DNA of 64,000 nucleotides from the NCBI GenBank assembly GCA_002713365.1, contig PASR01000008.1, positions 396,363 through 460,362 of the forward strand, given 5' to 3'. Made by a program: the position numbers and the translations under genes. This DNA is from Rhodospirillaceae bacterium (GTDB lineage Bacteria > Pseudomonadota > Alphaproteobacteria > UBA6615). The notes below the pieces were generated by a model. It made no database searches. It was not told the origin of the DNA and was given only the letters and a program-made list of their open reading frames with translations. Below, piece after piece: positions 10,168 to 17,353 of this stretch; position 1 is the first letter of the stretch, and the number at the start of each line of letters is the position of its first letter.

Positions 10168-10200
10168 TCTCGGGTGAAAATTTTAACTACATTCCCGAGA
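10168..10200 (+). repeat. Inverted repeat in the leader of the arsC remnant / aqpS unit
   Basis: TCTCGGG (10168-10174) and CCCGAGA (10194-10200) are perfect complements separated by 19 bp. They sit just downstream of the putative -10 and 5 bp before the arsC ATG. This could be an RNA hairpin covering the ribosome binding region or a dyad operator for a repressor such as ArsR. No arsR gene is in the window. Confidence 0.5.
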
Positions 10201-10205
10201 TAAAA

Positions 10206-10362
10206 ATGAATCAAGAAAAACAACATAATATATTATTTTTATGCACCGCCAATTCAGCTAGAAGTATAATAGCTGAATCGTGAAGGTAATGGTTTTTTGC
10301 GAGGATATAGTGCTGGTAGCTTGCCCGCAGAAAAAATAAATCCAGAGGCAATTAAACAGTGA
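10206..10362 (+). pseudogene. arsC: arsC remnant (thioredoxin-coupled arsenate reductase, LMW-phosphatase fold), frameshifted and truncated
   Basis: From ATG 10206 the frame reads MNQEKQHNILFLCTANSARS then IIAES and a TGA (10281-10283). This contains the CX5R active-site loop CTANSAR of LMW-phosphatase-type arsenate reductases. The homology resumes in another frame from 10285 with GNGFLRGYSAGSLPAEKINP, matching the next conserved segment (usually RAYSAGSHP). It stops at TGA 10360-10362 on the GTG of aqpS. About five residues around the frameshift and roughly 100 C-terminal residues are missing, so the enzyme is dead. arsC followed by aqpS is a known rhizobial arsenic-resistance arrangement, which supports the reading. 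Confidence 0.8.
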
Positions 10363-11030
10363 TTAATTATGATATACGGCGTCGACTAGCCGCTGAACTT
10401 TTTGGAACAATGTTATTACTAATGACTGTCGTGGGCTCAGGCATTATGGCAGAGAATCTATCTGGTGGAAATGACGCTTTATCATTATTGGGGAATACCA
10501 TACCTACAGGTTGTATACTCGTAGTTCTAATAATAATATTTGGTCCAGTATCTGGCGCACATTTTAATCCAGCCGTAACATTAATATTTTATTTACAAAA
10601 TAATTTAAAAGTTGGAGTGGCTTTAGCCTATATAGCCGTGCAAATAATTGGTGGCTTGCTGGGCACCGGTGCTGCACATTTTATGTTTGAAGAACCCTTA
10701 ATACAATTTTCAGAAAAAATTAGAAGCGGTCCTTCTCACTGGTTTTCTGAGTTTGTGGCCGCTTTCGGCTTAATTGCTACAATACTAGGAACTCTTCGCT
10801 GGAAGCCTGAAGCAGTGGCCTGGACTGTGGGTCTTTTTATAACAGCTGGGTATTGGTTTACAGCATCAACTTCATTTGCCAATCCAGCCGTAACCATAGC
10901 TCGTACAATTACAAATACATTTAGCGGAATTGCTCCGGAAAATATGCCAGCTTTTATTTTAGCTCAATTTATAGGCGCAATCATGGCTGCTGTTTTTTTC
11001 AAATGGCTGTTAGTTCCCAAAAACAACTGA
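10359..11030 (+). CDS. aqpS: AqpS-like aquaglyceroporin (MIP family)
   Basis: A 223-residue membrane channel with six hydrophobic segments and two NPA boxes, GAHFNPAV (first half) and SFANPAVT (second half). The N-terminal RRLAAELFGT and GNTIPTG segments resemble the AqpS group, which sits in arsenic operons and lets trivalent arsenic leave the cell. The start is GTG, overlapping the stop of the arsC remnant, with AGAGG 10 bp upstream; no ATG alternative exists nearby. With arsC broken, its present role may be transport of neutral solutes or of arsenite made elsewhere. It lies directly before the pst locus. Confidence 0.85.
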   Translation: MINYDIRRRLAAELFGTMLLLMTVVGSGIMAENLSGGNDALSLLGNTIPTGCILVVLIIIFGPVSGAHFNPAVTLIFYLQNNLKVGVALAYIAVQIIGGLLGTGAAHFMFEEPLIQFSEKIRSGPSHWFSEFVAAFGLIATILGTLRWKPEAVAWTVGLFITAGYWFTASTSFANPAVTIARTITNTFSGIAPENMPAFILAQFIGAIMAAVFFKWLLVPKNN

Positions 11031-11040
11031 AAATAGCATT

Positions 11041-11074
11041 ATGTCATAAAACTGTAACAAGTTTGACATAAAAG
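11041..11074 (+). promoter_or_regulatory. Pho box array (three 11-bp units) upstream of pstS
   Basis: Three consecutive 11-bp units are seen: TGTCATAAAAC (11042-11052), TGTAACAAGTT (11053-11063) and TGACATAAAAG (11064-11074). In heptamer form these are ATGTCAT, CTGTAAC and TTGACAT, each followed by four AT-rich bases, the layout of a PhoB binding array. They lie about 100 bp before the pstS GTG. Which unit pairs with the -10 element is unclear; CATAAG near 11089 is one possibility. Confidence 0.75.
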
Positions 11075-11172
11075 GTTCTCCAAACTTTCATAAGTTCACG
11101 CCACTTGCAAAGTGGCACCTAGAAAGTGGCTTTTGTGCAAGGAAACTTAAACTAGAGCAATAGGAGATCATA

Positions 11173-12198
11173 GTGTATTTAAAGACAATGTCATTTTTAG
11201 CGGCAATTTTATTTGTAGCTATTACTGCTGCGGAAGCACGGGACCAAATCCGTATCGTTGGATCATCAACGGTTTTCCCTTTTTCTACCTCAGTAGCCGA
11301 ACAATTCGGTAAGGTATCAAAATTTAAAACCCCAATTGTTGAGAGCACTGGCTCCGGCGGTGGCATGAAACTGTTTTGTGCGGGGGTTGGTCAAAAGCAT
11401 CCAGATATAACAAATTCTTCAAGAAGAATTAAAAAATCTGAGTTTAACAAATGCAATAAAAATGGCGTTGGTATAACTGAGGTAAAAATTGGTTTTGATG
11501 GGATAGTACTTGGTAATTCCAAAGCTGGTCCCGATCTTAATTTTTCTCTCAAGCATGTTTTTCAAGCGCTGGCAGCAAAGGTACCTGTAGATGGTAAGTT
11601 AATAGACAATCCTTATAAAATGTGGAGTGATATTGATCCTTCCCTGCCAAAAATAAAAATTGAGATTTTAGGTCCGCCACCAACAAGCGGCACACGTGAT
11701 GCGTTTGTAGAAATAGCCATGGAAGGTGGCGCAAAGAAGTTTCCTTCTTTGAAAGCTTTGAAAAAATCCAACAAAAAGCAATTTAAAGCCATTGCACACA
11801 CCATACGTGAAGATGGCGTTTTCATCGAAGCAGGCGAGAACGATAATTTAATTGTTCAGAAACTCCTGGCCAACCCCAAAGCCTTAGGCATCTTTGGTTT
11901 CAGCTTCCTGGATCAAAATGCAGATAAAATAAAAGGCGCAAGCATAAAGGGGGTTAGTCCTGAATTTGAGAAAATCGCTGAGGGGCAATACCCAATTTCA
12001 CGTTCCCTGTATTTTTATGTGAAACAACAACACTTAGGTGTTATTCCTGGTATTAAAGAATTTGTAAAAGAGTTCACAAAGGAAGGTACTTGGGGTATCG
12101 ATGGCTACCTTGTTGATAAGGGCCTAATTCCTTTACCAAGCGATGTACGTAAAGCAACCATGAAGGCTGCTAGAGGAATGGATACATTATCCATGTAA
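11173..12198 (+). CDS. pstS: PstS, periplasmic phosphate-binding protein
   Basis: Captures phosphate in the periplasm and hands it to PstC-PstA. The 341-residue precursor has a signal peptide ending about residue 22 (ITAAEA). The mature N-terminus is RDQIRIVGSSTVFPFS, which carries the family's phosphate-contacting GSSTVFP. STGSGGGMKLFC and TSGTRDAF loops follow. The start is GTG, chosen because GGAG lies 6 bp upstream and the next in-frame Met (residue 6) would shorten the signal peptide. A Pho box array lies upstream and a large hairpin lies between it and pstC. First gene of pstSCAB-phoU-phoB. Confidence 0.95.
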   Translation: MYLKTMSFLAAILFVAITAAEARDQIRIVGSSTVFPFSTSVAEQFGKVSKFKTPIVESTGSGGGMKLFCAGVGQKHPDITNSSRRIKKSEFNKCNKNGVGITEVKIGFDGIVLGNSKAGPDLNFSLKHVFQALAAKVPVDGKLIDNPYKMWSDIDPSLPKIKIEILGPPPTSGTRDAFVEIAMEGGAKKFPSLKALKKSNKKQFKAIAHTIREDGVFIEAGENDNLIVQKLLANPKALGIFGFSFLDQNADKIKGASIKGVSPEFEKIAEGQYPISRSLYFYVKQQHLGVIPGIKEFVKEFTKEGTWGIDGYLVDKGLIPLPSDVRKATMKAARGMDTLSM

Positions 12199-12204
12199 TA
12201 AATT

Positions 12205-12251
12205 AATATTAGCCACGCTGATTACTTAAAATAATGACCGTGGCTAATATT
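12205..12251 (+). terminator. 13-bp perfect stem-loop between pstS and pstC
   Basis: AATATTAGCCACG (12205-12217) is perfectly complementary to CGTGGCTAATATT (12239-12251), with a 21-base loop. TCTTTAAGTTTTT follows. The stem starts 6 bp after the pstS stop. It may be a leaky terminator or an mRNA-stabilising hairpin that raises pstS expression over the membrane genes; both roles are inferred. Confidence 0.7.
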
Positions 12252-12294
12252 CTTTAAGTTTTTATTAACATAGATTGAAACAAGAAACTGACTA

Positions 12295-13677
12295 ATGAGC
12301 CCTCTAATTCTAATAGCTTTTTTACTTGTTTTTTTGGTGTTAACCTATCAATTTGGCCGTTTTCATATTTTACGTAAAGCCGGTTTACAAAAGAAAAAAC
12401 CTCACTCTCTTCCTGGCTACTACGGCACATATATAGCCCTTTTTTGTGGTATTCCATCCTTATGTATTTTTGGTTTATGGATAGGGCTAGAACCTCACAT
12501 TGTAGAGGTCTTATTATTAAATGAGATACCATCTGACCTAAAAATTTTACCCCCAGGGGAATTAAATTTATTATTAAATGAAATAAAAAATATAGCTCAA
12601 AAAAGCGAATATGTAAGCAACACTAATCCCGTTCTAATCTCTGCGGCTGAAAGATATAACGATTTACATAAAATAAGTATGATTGCTTTGGCTATATTAA
12701 TTACAGCACTGTGCGTTGGTATATTGGCCTTTGCCTTTAATAAAATTCAATTGGATTTAAAAGCCCGTCCGATAGTAGAAAAATGTATTCAGTTTATATT
12801 AGTTATTGCTTCCATTATCGCAATTATAACCACCATAGGTATTGTGTTATCTTTATTATTCGAGTCAATTAGGTTTTTTAACATTGTATCACCATTTGAG
12901 TTTTTATTCGGGATTACCTGGAGTCCACAAACCGCTCTTAGAGACGATCAAGTCGGTGCCTCTGGAACATTTGGTGCAATACCTATATTTGCCGGAACCC
13001 TATTAATTACTCTTATAGCGATGGTAGTATCAGTTCCAGTAGGACTTTTGTCAGCCACTTACATGGCTGAGTATGCATCACCAAAAGTGCGAGCAGTTGT
13101 TAAGCCCCTACTTGAAATTTTAGCAGGCATTCCCACAGTTGTTTATGGATTTTTTGCTGCACTAACGATAGGCCCGGCATTTCGAGGTTTTGGTGAACAA
13201 ATTGGGATAGGCATCGCCTCAGAAAGCGCTTTAGTGGCTGGCCTCGTAATGGGCGTTATGATTATACCATTTGTTTCATCACTTTCCGATGATGTTATTA
13301 ATGCCGTTCCACAGTCACTTAGGGACGGAGCATATGCCTTGGGAGCAACAAAGTCAGAAACAGTTCGCCAAGTTGTACTGCCAGCCGCTTTACATGGAAT
13401 AGTTGGTGCTGTTCTTCTGGCTATAAGCAGAGCTATCGGTGAGACAATGATAGTTGTAATGGCCGCAGGTTTAGCAGCCAATCTCACAGCCAATCCGTTT
13501 GAGGCGGTAACAACCGTAACAGTTCAAATTGTAACACTTCTAGTAGGCGATCAAGAATTCGATAGCGCCAAAACTTTAGCTGCATTCGCTTTAGGGTTAG
13601 TCCTCTTTTTGGTAACACTGGCACTTAATGTTTTGGCACTCATAGCAGTCAGACGATATAGAGAAGAATATGAGTGA
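12295..13677 (+). CDS. pstC: PstC, phosphate ABC transporter permease
   Basis: Inner-membrane permease of the high-affinity phosphate importer. At 460 residues it is much longer than the E. coli protein. The extra N-terminal part contains three membrane segments and a soluble stretch before the conserved permease core, as in other alphaproteobacterial PstC proteins. The core ends with the ABC-coupling EAA loop (about 345-375, DGAYALGATKSETVRQVVLP). The start ATG lies 97 bp after pstS, beyond a hairpin. The gene overlaps pstA by 8 bp, indicating coupled translation. Confidence 0.94.
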   Translation: MSPLILIAFLLVFLVLTYQFGRFHILRKAGLQKKKPHSLPGYYGTYIALFCGIPSLCIFGLWIGLEPHIVEVLLLNEIPSDLKILPPGELNLLLNEIKNIAQKSEYVSNTNPVLISAAERYNDLHKISMIALAILITALCVGILAFAFNKIQLDLKARPIVEKCIQFILVIASIIAIITTIGIVLSLLFESIRFFNIVSPFEFLFGITWSPQTALRDDQVGASGTFGAIPIFAGTLLITLIAMVVSVPVGLLSATYMAEYASPKVRAVVKPLLEILAGIPTVVYGFFAALTIGPAFRGFGEQIGIGIASESALVAGLVMGVMIIPFVSSLSDDVINAVPQSLRDGAYALGATKSETVRQVVLPAALHGIVGAVLLAISRAIGETMIVVMAAGLAANLTANPFEAVTTVTVQIVTLLVGDQEFDSAKTLAAFALGLVLFLVTLALNVLALIAVRRYREEYE

Positions 13678-14974
13678 TACATCAAAATTTAAACTCTCTG
13701 AAGCAAAACCGGATTTATCCCCCAAAAGGCTTCAAAAAAGATATAGAGCAGAGGCTCGATTTCGTCTTTACGGAATTACTGCAATTGTCTTCGCTATTGG
13801 TGTACTTGGCATTCTACTTGGTAGTATTATTTCCAGTGGAACTAGCGCCTTTATACAAACCGAAATTGCCTTAGATATAAACTTCGACGCAAACATCGTA
13901 GACCCAGAAGGGACGCGCACCAAAGAATCATTTTTAGAAGGTAATTACCGAAAACTTTGGCGTGATTCACTCTTCACATTATTTCCTGAAGTTAAAGGTC
14001 GCAAACAGAAAAGGGCTCTTTCCAAACTAATAAGCAGGGGCGCAGACCTAACATTACGTGAAAAAGTATTAAATGACCCCTCAATAATTGGCACTACTAA
14101 ACGCATCTGGGTGAAATCATCTGCCGATATAGATTCCTTGAATAAAGGCAAAATATCACGCAGTACAATCGAATCCGACAGGAGAGTTAAAAACCATCAA
14201 ATTGCATGGTTTGATAAACTCATAGATGAGAACCGCGAAAGATTAGCCTTTAACTCATCCTTATTCACTGCTGGCGATAGCCGTGAGCCTGAACAAGCTG
14301 GAATTGGTGGTGCTGTAGTTGGATCGTTTTTAACCTTAATAGTAACACTTTTGTTGTCATTTCCGATTGGGGTGATGGCTGCTGTCTATCTAGAGTCGTT
14401 CGCACCTAAAAACCGATGGACGGATATTATAGAAGTAAATATTAACAATTTAGCAGCGGTGCCTTCAATAGTATTTGGACTATTGGGACTGGCAGTATTT
14501 CTCAATTTTTTTGGAATGCCAAGATCAGCACCCATCGTAGGAGGAACGGTACTAGCACTAATGACACTGCCCACTGTCATAATAGCCGGCAGAGCCGCTT
14601 TGAAAGCCGTTCCCCCATCAATTCAAGAGGCCGCACTAGCAATGGGAGCATCTAGGCTACAAGCAGTCAGCCATCATGTATTACCTCTGGCGATGCCAGG
14701 AATATTAACAGGAACTATAATAGGTATGGCAAGAGCGCTCGGAGAAACCGCTCCCCTTCTAATGATTGGAATGGTTGCTTTTATAGTCGATATTCCTCGA
14801 GGTCTGTCTGACCCATCCACAGTGCTACCAGTTCAAATTTATTTATGGGCTGATGCACCGGAGCGCGCCTTTGTAGAAAAAACATCTGCAGCAATTATGG
14901 TGTTATTACTATTTCTAATTTTAATGAATTTAGCGGCCGTAATATTGCGTAAAAAATTTGAAAAAAGATGGTAA
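13670..14974 (+). CDS. pstA: PstA, phosphate ABC transporter permease (with N-terminal DUF3333-type region)
   Basis: Second permease subunit, partner of PstC. The 434 residues start with a charged segment and one membrane helix. A roughly 170-residue soluble region follows, of the DUF3333 type found in alphaproteobacterial PstA, and then the membrane core with the EAA loop containing ALAMGASRLQAVSHHVLPLA. The start ATG lies inside the end of pstC (8-bp overlap). A 76-bp gap to pstB holds only a 22-codon frame. Confidence 0.94.
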   Translation: MSDTSKFKLSEAKPDLSPKRLQKRYRAEARFRLYGITAIVFAIGVLGILLGSIISSGTSAFIQTEIALDINFDANIVDPEGTRTKESFLEGNYRKLWRDSLFTLFPEVKGRKQKRALSKLISRGADLTLREKVLNDPSIIGTTKRIWVKSSADIDSLNKGKISRSTIESDRRVKNHQIAWFDKLIDENRERLAFNSSLFTAGDSREPEQAGIGGAVVGSFLTLIVTLLLSFPIGVMAAVYLESFAPKNRWTDIIEVNINNLAAVPSIVFGLLGLAVFLNFFGMPRSAPIVGGTVLALMTLPTVIIAGRAALKAVPPSIQEAALAMGASRLQAVSHHVLPLAMPGILTGTIIGMARALGETAPLLMIGMVAFIVDIPRGLSDPSTVLPVQIYLWADAPERAFVEKTSAAIMVLLLFLILMNLAAVILRKKFEKRW

Positions 14975-15050
14975 TAAAATGAATGTTACCATACCTTCTA
15001 AGCTAAGAGGCATAGTTAAAGCAGACACAAATAGAGGAACCACCTAATTA

Positions 15051-15836
15051 ATGGATAATGCTGAAATTAAGTCTGAGTTACCTAACAAAGTGACCGCCGC
15101 AAATGTGGATGTCTTTTATGCTGATAAACAAGCACTAGAATCAGTTTCATTAAGCATATATGCGAATGAGGTTACATCCCTAATAGGTCCTTCTGGATGT
15201 GGAAAATCGACCTTTCTTCGGTGTTTAAATAGAATGAATGATACAATTGACAGCTGCCGTATAACTGGAGAAATATTATTAGATGGCGCTGACATATATG
15301 ATAAGAATATCGACGTAGTACAGTTGCGCGCGCGCGTTGGTATGGTTTTTCAAAAACCCAACCCATTCCCTAAATCTATTTATGAGAACGTAGCCTATGG
15401 CCCTCGTATACATGGAATGACAAAAAATAAAACGGAACTTAATGATTTAGTTGAAGCCAGTTTACACCGAGCAGGACTCTTGGAAGAAGTTAAAGATCGA
15501 CTTGATCAGCCAGGTACTAGCCTTTCTGGTGGACAACAACAAAGGCTATGCATCGCAAGAGCTATCGCTGTAAACCCTGAAGTAATTCTCATGGATGAGC
15601 CTTGCTCAGCTCTGGACCCAATAGCCACCGCAAGAATCGAAGAGTTAATGGATGAACTTCGACAAAATTACACAATTGTAATTGTCACCCATTCGATGCA
15701 ACAAGCGGCACGCGTAAGCCAGAGAACGGCTTTTTTCCACTTGGGCATCCTTGTGGAAGAGGGTGATACAGAACGAATTTTTACAAACCCTGAAAACCAA
15801 CGAACACAAGATTATATTACGGGCCGCTTTGGCTAA
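15051..15836 (+). CDS. pstB: PstB, phosphate ABC transporter ATPase
   Basis: Cytosolic ATPase that powers PstC-PstA. The 261-residue protein has Walker [10 protein letters not shown] at 46-54, the Q-loop around [16 protein letters not shown], signature [15 protein letters not shown], Walker B VILMDEP and the switch histidine in [12 protein letters not shown]. The length matches the family. A polypurine AGAGGA lies about 13 bp before the ATG, a longer spacing than usual. Followed after 32 bp by phoU. Confidence 0.97.
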   Translation: MDNAEIKSELPNKVTAANVDVFYADKQALESVSLSIYANEVTSLIGPSGCGKSTFLRCLNRMNDTIDSCRITGEILLDGADIYDKNIDVVQLRARVGMVFQKPNPFPKSIYENVAYGPRIHGMTKNKTELNDLVEASLHRAGLLEEVKDRLDQPGTSLSGGQQQRLCIARAIAVNPEVILMDEPCSALDPIATARIEELMDELRQNYTIVIVTHSMQQAARVSQRTAFFHLGILVEEGDTERIFTNPENQRTQDYITGRFG

Positions 15837-15868
15837 AAACTTTTACTGTGTAAGGGGGAAAATATAAA

Positions 15869-16591
15869 ATGCCTACAGATCACAGCCATATAGTTACCGC
15901 TTATGATGAAGAACTGGCTCGATTAAGTGATTTAATAAGTCGGATAGGTGGACTAGCAGAAACTCAGTTAGAACAAGCAATCCAAGCTCTACAAAAACGT
16001 GACGCCACGCTCGCCGAAATGGCAATAGAGCATGATCATAAAATCGATCAATTACATATCGAGGCAGACGAATTGGCAATAAAGTTATTGGCCTTAAGGC
16101 AGCCAGTTGCTGGTGATTTAAGACATATAGTAACAGGCCTGAAAATAGCTCCTATAGTTGAGAGAATTGGGGACTATTCTAAAAATGTGGCAAAACGTGC
16201 TATCGCACTTAATCAGATGCCTCCAGTAAAACCTCTATATACCATTCCACGAATGGGTTACATGGTACGTGAAATGACTAAAGATGTACTTGACGCATTC
16301 GCAAATAAAGATGTTGGCAAAGCTAAAGAGGTCTGGCTGCGTGATGAAGAAGTAGATGATATGTATGACAGCTTATTTCGCGAGCTACTAACTTATATGA
16401 TGGAGGACCCACGTAATATAACACCTTGTACGCACCTACTATTTGCTGCCAGAAATATGGAACGCATAGGAGACTTAACCACTAATATAGCTGAACTTAT
16501 CGTTTACCAGGTCGATGGGGTATTGCTTGATGACAATCGCCCGAAAACTGATGAAGCCAGCGTTACGGTGGTTGAACCCGAAAACATCTGA
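15869..16591 (+). CDS. phoU: PhoU, phosphate signalling regulator
   Basis: A 240-residue all-helical protein with two PhoU repeats. The first carries VAGDLRHIVTGLKIAPIVERIGDYS and the second CTHLLFAARNMERIGDLTTNIAE, both showing the E/DxxxD-type metal-binding pattern of the family. It links the state of PstSCAB to PhoR so that PhoB stays inactive in high phosphate. GGGGG at about 15855 serves as ribosome binding site. It is positioned between pstB and phoB as expected. Confidence 0.96.
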   Translation: MPTDHSHIVTAYDEELARLSDLISRIGGLAETQLEQAIQALQKRDATLAEMAIEHDHKIDQLHIEADELAIKLLALRQPVAGDLRHIVTGLKIAPIVERIGDYSKNVAKRAIALNQMPPVKPLYTIPRMGYMVREMTKDVLDAFANKDVGKAKEVWLRDEEVDDMYDSLFRELLTYMMEDPRNITPCTHLLFAARNMERIGDLTTNIAELIVYQVDGVLLDDNRPKTDEASVTVVEPENI

Positions 16592-16610
16592 TAGACTAAA
16601 AGACTTTAAA

Positions 16611-17324
16611 ATGAATAAAAACACTAACCTAAAACCAAATATTTTAATCGTGGAAGATGAGCCCGCACTTGTTGAAATGCTTCAATATAATCTTGAGAAG
16701 GCTGCCTTTAGAACCGAGGTCGCTCGTGATGGAGAAGAGGCATTATTAGTTGTTTCAGAGACAAAACCTGATCTAGTAATATTAGATTGGATGCTCCCCT
16801 ACATATCAGGAATAGAAGTTTGTCGTCGGATTAGACGTGATCCTGAAACCCGCGACCTACCAGTTATAATGCTAACCGCCAGAGGAGAAGAAAGTGATAG
16901 GATACGTGGTTTGGAATCGGGGGCTGACGATTACGTAACAAAACCGTTTTCTCCAAGCGAGTTAGTCGCCAGGACAAAAGCAGTTATGAGACGCACCAGG
17001 CCAATATTTAATAGTGAAGCACTTACTTACGCTGATGTTCATATGGATTTATCAAGCCACAGAGTTACACGGAACGATAAAATAGTTCTGTTAGGACCAA
17101 CTGAATTTCGTTTGCTTCGCTTCCTCCTAGAAAGACCCGAAAGAGTATTTGAACGTGAGCAATTACTTGATCACGTTTGGGGGCTAGAAGCAGATATTGA
17201 ACCACGAACCGTTGACGTGCACATACGACGCCTGAGGATGGCAATGAACCAGCCAGGTGCTCCAGACCTTATTCGAACAGTGCGATCTGCGGGATATGCC
17301 TTAGAACTAAGAAATGAAGTTTAA
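16611..17324 (+). CDS. phoB: PhoB, phosphate-regulon response regulator (OmpR family)
   Basis: A 237-residue DNA-binding regulator. The receiver domain has acidic pocket E15-D16, phospho-acceptor Asp59 in VILDW, and Lys111 in YVTKPF. The C-terminal winged-helix domain has the LGPTEFRLL and RTVDVHIRRLR elements. The start ATG 16611 was chosen because it gives the usual short N-terminus before ILIVEDEP; a longer in-frame reading from 16515 would overlap phoU extensively. Binds Pho boxes such as those before pstS. Confidence 0.95.
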   Translation: MNKNTNLKPNILIVEDEPALVEMLQYNLEKAAFRTEVARDGEEALLVVSETKPDLVILDWMLPYISGIEVCRRIRRDPETRDLPVIMLTARGEESDRIRGLESGADDYVTKPFSPSELVARTKAVMRRTRPIFNSEALTYADVHMDLSSHRVTRNDKIVLLGPTEFRLLRFLLERPERVFEREQLLDHVWGLEADIEPRTVDVHIRRLRMAMNQPGAPDLIRTVRSAGYALELRNEV

Positions 17325-17353
17325 CAAAGAACTAAAAATATATTTGAACATTA

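Noticed and set aside
14979-15047. A 22-codon frame (MNVTIPSKLRGIVKADTNRG then TT) between pstA and pstB
   Set aside because: Too short and without a recognisable domain or conserved ribosome site; it could be a coupling leader, but nothing supports a product.
15326-15336. GCGCGCGCGCG run in pstB as a Z-DNA-forming or regulatory repeat
   Set aside because: It encodes the conserved Leu-Arg-Ala-Arg part of PstB, and the run is short.
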